53,253 nt of DNA from an uncultured Prevotella sp. (GTDB lineage: Bacteria > Bacteroidota > Bacteroidia > Bacteroidales > Bacteroidaceae), in the NCBI GenBank assembly GCA_945873145.1, contig CAMCBZ010000019.1, positions 1 to 53,253 on the forward strand. Reading direction: 5' to 3'. Under the pieces are notes generated by a model. That model was not told where the DNA came from, searched no databases, and saw only the letters and a program-made list of their open reading frames with translations. Position 1 is the stretch's first letter; each line of letters starts with the position of its first letter. A program made the translations under genes and the position numbers. Positions 5,921 through 12,349 of the stretch are shown here, in pieces.

Positions 5921-5943
5921 GCCCTACGCAACACGGTCAAGCG
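5921..5943 (+). promoter_or_regulatory. Class B leader hairpin 5
   Basis: GCCCTA, stem CGC/GCG (5927-5929, 5941-5943), 11-base loop AACACGGTCAA, then GAAACAAT and the ATG at 5952. It starts with the base right after the previous stop codon. Confidence 0.6.
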
Positions 5944-5951
5944 GAAACAAT

Positions 5952-6281
5952 ATGAATAAGACAATGAATGCAAATGATATTATTTGGGAGAAGAAAGACC
6001 CGATCCCCTACAGTACAATGATATGCCCGAAAGGGTGCCGGTGTAGCTCTTTAATGGAGCAAGGAAGGGTGTTGCCAACAAACAAATCTCAGGTACGGCA
6101 TTTCATAAATGCCCATCTTAAACTGGGAAAGCTAAATTACACCGATGTCTGCAACGTCGAAACAGTATTTTCACATCAAAAGATGAAGGGAATATATAAG
6201 CAATTAGGCCAGGGATGGGTTGCTTTAGTCAATCAAAGCGACTTTCGCTTTGCTTTGTTGAGAGAATATAGTATGCTATAA
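5952..6281 (+). CDS. Hypothetical 109-residue protein with CPKGCRC motif
   Basis: Begins MNKTMNANDIIWEKKDPIP. Residues 25-31 read CPKGCRC, a Cys cluster that could bind metal, followed by a basic region (NKSQVRHFINAHLKLGKL). Residues 50-90 are mixed helix and strand. A second start at residue 5 is possible. No family recognised; the Cys cluster and basic patch would suit a nucleic-acid-binding role, but that is only a guess. It is last in the run and followed by a terminator. Confidence 0.6.
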   Translation: MNKTMNANDIIWEKKDPIPYSTMICPKGCRCSSLMEQGRVLPTNKSQVRHFINAHLKLGKLNYTDVCNVETVFSHQKMKGIYKQLGQGWVALVNQSDFRFALLREYSML

Positions 6282-6288
6282 ATCAAAA

Positions 6289-6314
6289 CAGCCTCCGTAT
6301 TTCTACAGAGGCTG
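6289..6314. terminator. Bidirectional terminator
   Basis: Stem CAGCCTC/GAGGCTG (6289-6295, 6308-6314) with flanking A and T runs on both sides. It sits between convergent transcripts: the plus-strand small genes (stop 6281) and the minus-strand partition operon (stop 6325). Confidence 0.75.
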
Positions 6315-6324
6315 CTTTGCTTTC

Positions 6325-6687
6325 TTATAACTCAAAGACATCCCGAAGGTTGCCTTTCTTGTGCTTGTTAACCTTGATCTTGCCATGAAGGCTCTCGTAC
6401 TTCTTAATGATAACATCAAAAGCAAGAGACACCAAATCTTTGATGGTAACATCCTCCTTGGCAGCAATCATGCGGATCTTCTCAATCTGCTCAACATCTA
6501 CGATGGTACAGAAGCGCTCTTCTGCTCCAGCCTTTGAGGGCTCCTTCTCCTTTGCAGCGTCAGTTGTGGCTTCTTGACGGGGAGATTCCTGCTTATCCTT
6601 GGGTGATTCTGTCTCCTCATCACTCTTACTACCTGTAAGCCCCCCTAACAGGCGACTCATTGAATCTGTATTTAATCCTTTACTCAT
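6325..6687 (-). CDS. Small DNA-binding partner of ParA (ribbon-helix-helix type, ParB role)
   Basis: A 120-residue protein with a disordered charged N-terminal half (about residues 1-55, rich in Glu, Lys and Ser) and a C-terminal folded part. Residues 57-95 (RFCTIVDVEQIEKIRMIAA then KDLVSLAFDVIIKKYE) fit a strand plus two helices as in ribbon-helix-helix proteins. It starts 5 bases after the parA stop in the same operon. Small centromere-binding proteins in this place act with ParA in segregation. A TATTAC motif lies in the junction. Function inferred from context. Confidence 0.65.
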   Translation of the reverse strand: MSKGLNTDSMSRLLGGLTGSKSDEETESPKDKQESPRQEATTDAAKEKEPSKAGAEERFCTIVDVEQIEKIRMIAAKEDVTIKDLVSLAFDVIIKKYESLHGKIKVNKHKKGNLRDVFEL

Positions 6688-6691
6688 AGTA

Positions 6692-7459
6692 TTACTTACT
6701 TACTCTTTTAATGAATTCTTCCGTGAAGTTCTGGTAGTCTACTGCACCATTGCTCTTCTTGTCATAGTCTACAATGTTGCGAAGCTCCGAAGGGGCTTGG
6801 GCGAGGGTGATATTCTTGCGAATCTTAGTATTAAAGACCAGATCACCAAGCTGTTGGCGAAGCCCCTCTTCAATCTGACGACTCATAATTGTCTTCTCAT
6901 AACGGGTGAAGAGAATGCCAAGTACCGACACTTTTGGATTCAGCTTCTTCTTCACCATGTCGATAAAGTTATTGATCATGGTAAGCCCAACGAAAGGAAG
7001 GTACTCCGCTACAAGTGGAATGATCACACCGTCGGATGCAGTAACAGCATTGAGAGTGAGAAGGCCAAGCGAAGGTGGACAGTCAATGAGTATGTAGTCA
7101 TAGCTGCTCTTGTAATCAGCAAGCCATTCATCCAGAATGTGCTCACGAGCCATAACCCCCGCAAGCTCCAGATCAGCGGATGCCAGCTCCAGTGAAGATG
7201 GAACGATGTCTAGGTTGTCGTTCACACTAGTAATAAGTGTCTTGTCTTCGTCCTTGCCTGTTAGAGCCTCATACACGGTACCCTCAATCTTGGAGGGATC
7301 CAAAAGGGAACATGTAAGGTTGGCCTGTGGATCCAGATCAATTAACAACACCTTGCTTCCTTTAGATGCAAGGATAGATCCAACACTGGCTGCTGTTGTC
7401 GTCTTACCAACGCCACCTTTGTGGTTGGCGAATGAAATTACTTTTGCCTCAGTACTCAT
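6692..7459 (-). CDS. parA: ParA-family partition ATPase
   Basis: A 255-residue protein with the deviant Walker A box KGGVGKTTTAAS at residues 14-25, IDLDPQANLT (residues 40-49) and LIDCPPSLG near residue 123, the standard ParA/Soj order. ParA ATPases move DNA cargo by binding non-specific DNA and a ParB-type partner. Length is typical of type Ib/Soj-like proteins without an N-terminal DNA-binding domain. It heads a two-gene operon with the small protein at 6325-6687. The promoter is at 7529-7559, and three TATTAC motifs lie in its leader, possible autoregulatory sites. Confidence 0.92.
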   Translation of the reverse strand: MSTEAKVISFANHKGGVGKTTTAASVGSILASKGSKVLLIDLDPQANLTCSLLDPSKIEGTVYEALTGKDEDKTLITSVNDNLDIVPSSLELASADLELAGVMAREHILDEWLADYKSSYDYILIDCPPSLGLLTLNAVTASDGVIIPLVAEYLPFVGLTMINNFIDMVKKKLNPKVSVLGILFTRYEKTIMSRQIEEGLRQQLGDLVFNTKIRKNITLAQAPSELRNIVDYDKKSNGAVDYQNFTEEFIKRVSK

Positions 7460-7528
7460 AAGCGTTTACGTTATATATATTACTTTTATGTTTTCTTGCA
7501 GTATTACTTACTATATGTATTACATGTG

Positions 7529-7559
7529 CAAAGATAATAATTATTTTTGGAATATCCAA
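7529..7559 (-). promoter_or_regulatory. Promoter of the parA operon
   Basis: On the minus strand TTG (complement of 7557-7559), a 20-base spacer, then TATCTTTG (complement of 7529-7536). The leader to the ATG at 7459 contains TATTAC at 7478, 7502 and 7518. Its -33 box lies in the palindrome at 7551-7587 shared with the opposite promoter. Confidence 0.7.
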
Positions 7560-7587
7560 TATTTTTAATCTAAAATATTTGGATATT
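7551..7587. promoter_or_regulatory. Palindromic operator between divergent promoters
   Basis: AATATCCAATATTTT (from 7551) and AAAATATTTGGATATT (from 7572) form a near-perfect inverted repeat. The arms contain the -33 TTG boxes of the leftward parA promoter and the rightward promoter at 7578-7609. A regulator bound here could control both. Confidence 0.6.
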
Positions 7588-7609
7588 TCAGAATTTCTTT
7601 GTACCTTTG
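7578..7609 (+). promoter_or_regulatory. Promoter of the short folded transcript
   Basis: TTTG at 7578-7581, 20-base spacer, TACCTTTG at 7602-7609: a textbook Bacteroidota promoter. Transcription should start near 7616, so the class A hairpin at 7619-7647 would be at the very 5' end of the RNA. Confidence 0.75.
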
Positions 7610-7618
7610 CAATAGATA

Positions 7619-7647
7619 AAGGAAACGGGAGAACCAACCATTCTTCC
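7619..7647 (+). promoter_or_regulatory. Class A leader hairpin
   Basis: AAGGAAAC, stem GGGAGAA/TTCTTCC with one G-U pair (7627-7633, 7641-7647), loop CCAACCA, then a 16-base A-rich spacer to the ATG at 7664. The loop is identical to the copy at 4767-4793 although the stem differs. Confidence 0.7.
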
Positions 7648-7663
7648 ACAAATAAATTAGATT

Positions 7664-7759
7664 ATGACGATACTGTTAATTATCCTAGTCGCTTTCCTGC
7701 TGAAAGGCACCATCAGTGCAATAGGGCATAGCAGCGACAGCTTCACCCACGACAGATAG
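7664..7759 (+). CDS. 31-residue single-span membrane peptide
   Basis: MTILLIILVAFLLKGTISAI followed by a polar tail GHSSDSFTHDR. The first 20 residues form one hydrophobic span with a single Lys; the tail is charged. It has its own strong promoter and a class A leader, and its stop lies inside a further hairpin (7747-7765). Size and layout resemble type I toxin peptides (Fst, TisB) or regulatory membrane peptides, and it lies back to back with a partition operon. No homologue recognised; the toxin idea is inference. Confidence 0.55.
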   Translation: MTILLIILVAFLLKGTISAIGHSSDSFTHDR

Positions 7760-7805
7760 TCGTGGAGGAAAAATATGAAAAGAACCACCCATCACATCAG
7801 TGATG
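7747..7805 (+). other. Two further hairpins in the short transcript, with an 11-codon frame
   Basis: CCACGAC/GTCGTGG (7747-7753, 7759-7765) overlaps the stop of the 31-residue frame, and CATCAC/GTGATG (7790-7795, 7800-7805) follows. Between them GGAGG, rare before genes here, precedes ATG at 7775, opening an 11-codon frame MKRTTHHISDE that ends at 7810. Together with the leader and terminator hairpins the RNA has four stems in about 270 bases. Confidence 0.45.
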
Positions 7806-7839
7806 AGTAAAAGAAATACGGAAAATGCTATCCAGGCAG

Positions 7840-7885
7840 AAGCCCCAGACGTAGGCACGGAATCCTCGCTGGGGCTTATTTTTTA
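7840..7885 (+). terminator. Intrinsic terminator
   Basis: AAGCCCCAG/CTGGGGCTT (7840-7848, 7869-7877) followed by ATTTTTTATT. It ends the plus-strand short transcript and overlaps the last codon of the convergent integrase gene. Confidence 0.85.
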
Positions 7886-9004
7886 TTCATCCTTCTCGAA
7901 CTTTTTGTTCAGACGGTCAAAGTCTTTAATCACATCCTTCTCCTGTATAGAAGCATAATGTTTCATGGTCATTGACACATTCGTGTGCCCGAGCATACGA
8001 CTGACATTCTGTATTTTGGCTCCATTGCTGAGTGCCCATGTAGCAAATGTGCTCCTGGCCATGTGTGTATGAAGGTTCCTGTGAATGTTGGCTGCCTGAG
8101 CTACAAGTTTGAGCGCATAATTGTACTTCTGGTTTGTCATAATCGGGAGTTTCCAGTCATACTTCTCACCGATTTCAACGGCCGGTTTCAGTAGCTCGGT
8201 AACCATTTTCACACCGTTCTTCGATCGTGTTGCATCTACACGATAGTACCGTCCGTTTTCATGACGAAACTCATTAATATCAAACTCGACCAGATCCGAA
8301 TACGAGAGAGCAGTCAACGTCTGGAACACAAACAAATCTCTTGCGTGCTCCATAAACTCAGACGGCATCTGCGCACTCATCAGTCTGCCAAACTCTTCCT
8401 CCGACAGGTAGTCGATAACCTGTTTGTCCCCACGGCTGATTTTTCCTCTCAACCGGGAGTAAGGGTTAACTTCAAGCTTGCCAAAGGCAACGGCATCGTT
8501 GATGACAGCCTTCAAGCAACTGTGATATTTGTACACGGTAGGATCTGCGAGCCCCTTGGCGTGAAGCCACGTGTCAAACTCACTGATATTCTCTACAGTC
8601 ACGTCAACCATAGACTTGATACGCCCGAAATCTTCCAAGGCATTTATGGTAACGACATAGTGCGCCCGTGTGCCCTCTGCCATCACCCGTTTCTCGATTC
8701 TTTCATTAAAGAACTCCAGAAAATCGGTTTCGGACGAGCCTTTGAATGCGATTCTCCGAATCTCATCCATAATGATTGGCTTGTTGTGAATGAGGCAGTC
8801 ATTGATCTTGTCCGTCACATTGACCTGCATCGCAGCAAGCCGTTTACTCTCTTCCACAGAAAGAGAGTTGCGCTTCTTGGATCTGATACCTGTAGTTATA
8901 TAATAGACATGGCCGCCAAAAGTGACTCGCAGCTCGAAGGGAGCGGCTTTTTCCGGGGCGACATGTTTGCGGTCGAAAACGACAGCTATTGTGGGTGGTC
9001 TCAT
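7883..9004 (-). CDS. int: Tyrosine recombinase (IntDOT-like integrase)
   Basis: Start taken at 9004 (MRPPTIAVVFDRKHVAPEKA), a usual Bacteroidota integrase beginning; a frame from 9061 runs through the TGGTAAA repeats. The N-terminal arm-binding and SAM-like core-binding domains cover residues 1-190. The catalytic domain shows Lys in ATRSKNGV, HMAR (HxxR), LGHT and the nucleophile in MKHYA. The first catalytic Arg is absent: the usual TGLR is TALSYSDL, with Ser as known for IntDOT of CTnDOT. It sits beside the 3' end of tRNA-Lys, the usual place for an integrase of an inserted element. Confidence 0.92.
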   Translation of the reverse strand: MRPPTIAVVFDRKHVAPEKAAPFELRVTFGGHVYYITTGIRSKKRNSLSVEESKRLAAMQVNVTDKINDCLIHNKPIIMDEIRRIAFKGSSETDFLEFFNERIEKRVMAEGTRAHYVVTINALEDFGRIKSMVDVTVENISEFDTWLHAKGLADPTVYKYHSCLKAVINDAVAFGKLEVNPYSRLRGKISRGDKQVIDYLSEEEFGRLMSAQMPSEFMEHARDLFVFQTLTALSYSDLVEFDINEFRHENGRYYRVDATRSKNGVKMVTELLKPAVEIGEKYDWKLPIMTNQKYNYALKLVAQAANIHRNLHTHMARSTFATWALSNGAKIQNVSRMLGHTNVSMTMKHYASIQEKDVIKDFDRLNKKFEKDE

Positions 9005-9017
9005 ACTTACTTGTTTT

Positions 9018-9109
9018 TGGTAAAGACTTTGTGGTAAATTGGTAAATAATTGGTAAAACATTAGTGTTTACTAAGCCTTTTACAGACTTCGTAGGACACA
9101 TTCGGTAAA
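9018..9109. repeat. TGGTAAA direct repeats (candidate integrase arm sites)
   Basis: TGGTAAA begins at 9018, 9032, 9040 and 9051, and CGGTAAA at 9103, all between the integrase start and tRNA-Lys. Clustered short direct repeats next to an integrase gene are typical of arm-type binding sites in an attachment region. They could also regulate int. Confidence 0.5.
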
Positions 9110-9172
9110 ACCTCAAAAACAATGTAAGTCGTTGATTTGCAGTAATATACAGTCTTGCTGAACTTTTATAAG

Positions 9173-9245
9173 TGACTCGCATGGGGTTCGAACCCATGAC
9201 CCCAACATTAAAAGTGTTGTGCTCTACCAACTGAGCTAGCGAGTC
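9173..9245 (-). tRNA. tRNA-Lys (UUU)
   Basis: A 73-base cloverleaf on the minus strand: acceptor GACTCGC/GCGAGTC, D arm with AGCTCAGTTGGTAGAGC, anticodon stem CAACA/TGTTG around CTTTTAA, T arm ATGGGTTCGAACCCAT, discriminator A. CCA is not encoded. Its 3' end faces the integrase, so it is the likely integration target of the element. Confidence 0.95.
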
Positions 9246-9263
9246 AACGGTTTTGTCTACTTG

Positions 9264-9336
9264 TCGGGATTACTGGACTCGAACCAGCGACCTCGCGCCC
9301 CCCAGACGTGTGCGCTACCAACTGCGCCAAATCCCG
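9264..9336 (-). tRNA. tRNA-Pro (GGG)
   Basis: A 73-base cloverleaf on the minus strand: acceptor CGGGATT/AATCCCG, D arm GCGCAGTTGGTAGCGC, anticodon loop CTGGGGG, T arm GCTGGTTCGAGTCCAGT, discriminator A. The anticodon stem has one A-C mismatch by my alignment. It lies 18 bases upstream of tRNA-Lys, probably one transcript. Confidence 0.9.
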
Positions 9337-9469
9337 TAGTTTTTAAAACCGAGTGCAAAGGTACACATTCTATCTGATACCACCAAATTTTCGGGCAACT
9401 TTTTCATTTGTTTGTTGTTTTTAATGTAAATATATAGGGCGTAACTACGTTATTTCAAGGGATATTTTG

Positions 9470-9477
9470 TATTTTTG
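9470..9477 (+). promoter_or_regulatory. -7 promoter box
   Basis: TATTTTTG, 34 bases before the ATG at 9512; no good TTG at the usual distance. Probably drives the metalloproteinase lipoprotein gene. Confidence 0.4.
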
Positions 9478-9511
9478 CAAGACGTAAAATGAAAGACGAA
9501 AAGTACAATAG

Positions 9512-10669
9512 ATGATCATCAAGCAAAAACATATTGTCCTGTGGTTGCTCTTTGCGCTATGCTTAGGACTGACCGCTTGTGGCGGTGACGACGGGCTCGT
9601 GTCGACAGACAAAAGCAGTCTGGTCACTGACACGACAGAGATTGACAGCAACTATGAATATCAGTTGCCGGTCATCTTCCATGTTCTTTATAAGAATCAG
9701 TCTGATGCCAGCCAATATATTCCAGCCGCACGCTTGAAGAATCTGCTGCAATATGTCAACGAGATCTACCAGGGCGGGATCTATGGCGAGAGCGAGAACC
9801 TCCATCTGAAATTCGTCTTAGCTGAGAAGGACGAGAAGGGTAAGAAACTTGGAACACCCGGAGTGGAATATGTGAAATACGACGGCGACTATCCCATCGA
9901 CGTCAATGCCTTTATGTCAGACAACACCGGAGCCAACGTGAAATACATATGGGATCCCAATCAATACATCAATGTGATGATGTTCAACTTCAAGTCGTCA
10001 TCTTCCAATGAGATAACGTTGGGCATCTCTCACATGCCACACACGGTAGACAATAGAGTAGAGGGACTTGACAATGTGAACACACAGTATATTGCTAAAA
10101 GCAAACTGCCGTATCCACTTTGCTCTTCTATCAACAGCACCTATGCTGCGCAGGCTTCAAATGGAAGCTATTTCGAATCAGACCGCTACACGGACGATAA
10201 CCATGTTGCGCATACGCTCTCTACGGCAGATGTCGTCGTCACAATGGCACATGAACTGGGACATTATCTCGGTCTCTACCATGCTTTCACAGAACATGAG
10301 AAAGATGGAAGTTACGAACCCGTGGACTCTTGTGGCGACACCGATCACTGCAAGGATACGCCATCGTATAACCGTATTAAATATAACACTTATCTGGAAT
10401 CACTGATCGCCAACAGTAACGATCCGAGTACAACTCAGAAGATGCTGTCAAGAAGCTCCTGCGACGGTACGACCTTTGAGTCGGACAACATCATGGATTA
10501 CAGTCTGACAATGGGATTTCAGATCACAGCGGACCAGAAGAAACGCATCAGAAACGTACTCTACTACAGTCCGCTCATTCCGGGACCCAAGAAAAACAAT
10601 GTCAACACAAGGACACGAGCCTCTGACGACAGCCAACCGCTGGATTTGAAATTCACCATCATTAAATAA
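9512..10669 (+). CDS. Zinc-dependent metalloproteinase lipoprotein
   Basis: A 385-residue exported protein. The signal peptide ends in a lipobox (LGLTAC, Cys about residue 23) followed by GGDDG, so it is probably anchored in the outer membrane. HELGHYLGLYH near residue 248 is the extended metzincin zinc site, and SDNIMDYS (about residue 327) supplies the Met-turn, as in pappalysin-like (M43) enzymes. Paired Cys in DSCGDTDHC fit that family. It belongs to a Bacteroidota metalloproteinase lipoprotein family; substrate unknown. aroA follows 14 bases later but is unrelated in function. Confidence 0.9.
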   Translation: MIIKQKHIVLWLLFALCLGLTACGGDDGLVSTDKSSLVTDTTEIDSNYEYQLPVIFHVLYKNQSDASQYIPAARLKNLLQYVNEIYQGGIYGESENLHLKFVLAEKDEKGKKLGTPGVEYVKYDGDYPIDVNAFMSDNTGANVKYIWDPNQYINVMMFNFKSSSSNEITLGISHMPHTVDNRVEGLDNVNTQYIAKSKLPYPLCSSINSTYAAQASNGSYFESDRYTDDNHVAHTLSTADVVVTMAHELGHYLGLYHAFTEHEKDGSYEPVDSCGDTDHCKDTPSYNRIKYNTYLESLIANSNDPSTTQKMLSRSSCDGTTFESDNIMDYSLTMGFQITADQKKRIRNVLYYSPLIPGPKKNNVNTRTRASDDSQPLDLKFTIIK

Positions 10670-10683
10670 GCAACCAATAGATT

Positions 10684-11934
10684 ATGACATACGATATTAC
10701 AGCTCCGAAAACGCTCAACGCCAACATCAAATTGCCGGCGTCGAAAAGCATCAGCAACAGGGCACTGATCATCTACGCACTCACCGGTGGAGAGCATGTG
10801 CCCACAAACTTATCGGACTGCGACGACACTGCCGTGGTCATCAACGCCTTGAAGTCCAAAGACGAAGTCATCGACGTGAAGGCAGCAGGTACGGCCATGC
10901 GCTTTCTCTCGGCATATCTGTCTCTCACACCCGGCGAACACGTCATCACTGGTTCTGAGCGCATGAAGCACAGACCCATCGGCATTCTGGTTGACGCGCT
11001 CCGTGCATTGGGCGCTGACATCGAGTACGTCGGCGAGGAGGGCTTTCCTCCCCTCCGTATCAAGGGCCATCAACTGGAAGGTGGACAGCTGGAAATCCCC
11101 GGCAACGTCAGCTCTCAGTTCATATCTGCTCTTTTGCTCATTGGGCCAATGCTAGAAAAAGGCTTGCAGCTCACACTCCAGGGTGAGATCATCTCACGCC
11201 CTTACATCGATCTGACACTGTGGGTGATGGGCAGCTTTGGCGCACAAGCCAGCTGGGTGGACAACAACACGATAGAGGTGAAGCCTCAGCCTTACGTCAA
11301 CAAACCTTATGTCATCGAGAACGACTGGAGTGCAGCCAGCTATTGGTACGAGATGGTGGCGCTCTTTGGTGACACTATGCCCGAGGTGAGACTCAACGGA
11401 CTCATGGACAGCTCGCGTCAGGGCGACTCGATCATCAAATACATCTTCTCGCTCTTAGGCGTGAAAACCACATTCAGCACCGACCCCAACACGGGTGAGA
11501 GCATCACAACGTTGAAGCATAAAATTGGCGGCGTGCAACATTTAGACTTCGACTTCATCAATTGCCCCGACCTGGCACAGACCGTTGTGACGGCCTGTTG
11601 CGCTTTGGGCGTGTCATTTCACTTCACGGGACTGGCAAGCTTAAAGATCAAGGAGACCGACAGAATAGAGGCATTGAAGAACGAACTCCGCAAGGAGGGC
11701 TATCTCATCCGCAGCGTCAACAACAGCGAACTGATTTGGGATCACGGACGCTGCGAGCCCACATTCGAACCTATCGACACGTATGAGGATCACCGCATGG
11801 CTATGTCGTTTGCTCCTCTCGCCATTGTGCATCCACGTCTGCGCATCAACCACCCCGAAGTCGTCAGCAAGTCTTATCCTCATTTCTGGAGTGACTTGTG
11901 CCAAGCCGGCTTCCTTATCGAAGAAGAACAATGA
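10684..11934 (+). CDS. aroA: 3-phosphoshikimate 1-carboxyvinyltransferase (EPSP synthase)
   Basis: A 416-residue enzyme joining phosphoenolpyruvate to shikimate 3-phosphate, the sixth shikimate-pathway step. The N-terminal LPASKSISNRALI (residues 13-25) binds the substrate; GTAMRFLSAYL (about 75-85) matches the NAGTAxR motif; MKHRPIG is the conserved LxxRP loop; LKIKETDRIEAL lies near residue 322 and EDHRMAMSFA near 366, with the catalytic Lys and Glu. Shorter than the E. coli enzyme (427), within family range. Its stop overlaps the next ATG (ATGA). Confidence 0.95.
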   Translation: MTYDITAPKTLNANIKLPASKSISNRALIIYALTGGEHVPTNLSDCDDTAVVINALKSKDEVIDVKAAGTAMRFLSAYLSLTPGEHVITGSERMKHRPIGILVDALRALGADIEYVGEEGFPPLRIKGHQLEGGQLEIPGNVSSQFISALLLIGPMLEKGLQLTLQGEIISRPYIDLTLWVMGSFGAQASWVDNNTIEVKPQPYVNKPYVIENDWSAASYWYEMVALFGDTMPEVRLNGLMDSSRQGDSIIKYIFSLLGVKTTFSTDPNTGESITTLKHKIGGVQHLDFDFINCPDLAQTVVTACCALGVSFHFTGLASLKIKETDRIEALKNELRKEGYLIRSVNNSELIWDHGRCEPTFEPIDTYEDHRMAMSFAPLAIVHPRLRINHPEVVSKSYPHFWSDLCQAGFLIEEEQ

Positions 11935-12329
11935 ACATCATCGTCTATCTCCTCATCAGTCTTGTCGTGCTGGGCATTATCAGTGCGGCCTCCAGTCTGA
12001 TTTCCCGTCATAGAGGACACGACGAGGCACCGGTCATCCCCGACGCCTCGGACAGTTGCGCCACTTGTACGGGAATCAACGACAAGTGCGAGCAGGATTG
12101 TATGTTGGAAGCAGCAACGAAACCTGTCGAGTATTTCGATGATGAAGAACTGGATGTCTTTAAGGGTCGCCCTTCCAATAAGTACACCGACGAAGAGGTA
12201 GAGCAGTTCGCAGAAGTCCTGGAGTCGTTACGCCCGGAAGAGGTCGCGGCATGGGGACGAAGCCTCAACCTCAGAGGAATAGAGCTGCCGGATATGCTAA
12301 AAGACGAATATGTGGCAATGGTGAAATAA
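11931..12329 (+). CDS. Hypothetical small membrane protein with Cys cluster
   Basis: A 132-residue protein starting at 11931, overlapping the aroA stop by 4 bases. Residues 1-23 (MNIIVYLLISLVVLGIISAA) form one membrane span; residues 42-57 hold four Cys (SCATCTGINDKCEQDC), which could bind metal or a cluster. The rest is acidic and helical (DDEELDVFKG, then EEVEQFAEVLESL). Translational coupling with aroA suggests co-expression rather than shared function. I recognise it only as a Bacteroidota-type conserved protein. Confidence 0.7.
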   Translation: MNIIVYLLISLVVLGIISAASSLISRHRGHDEAPVIPDASDSCATCTGINDKCEQDCMLEAATKPVEYFDDEELDVFKGRPSNKYTDEEVEQFAEVLESLRPEEVAAWGRSLNLRGIELPDMLKDEYVAMVK

Positions 12330-12349
12330 TTTCGAGTATAAGACACAAA

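Noticed and set aside
8261..9037. Long plus-strand frame opposite the integrase
   Set aside because: It is the complement of a clearly conserved recombinase and has no family features.
9005..9061. Longer integrase start at 9061
   Set aside because: The extra 19 codons encode the TGGTAAA repeat region; the family start fits ATG 9004.
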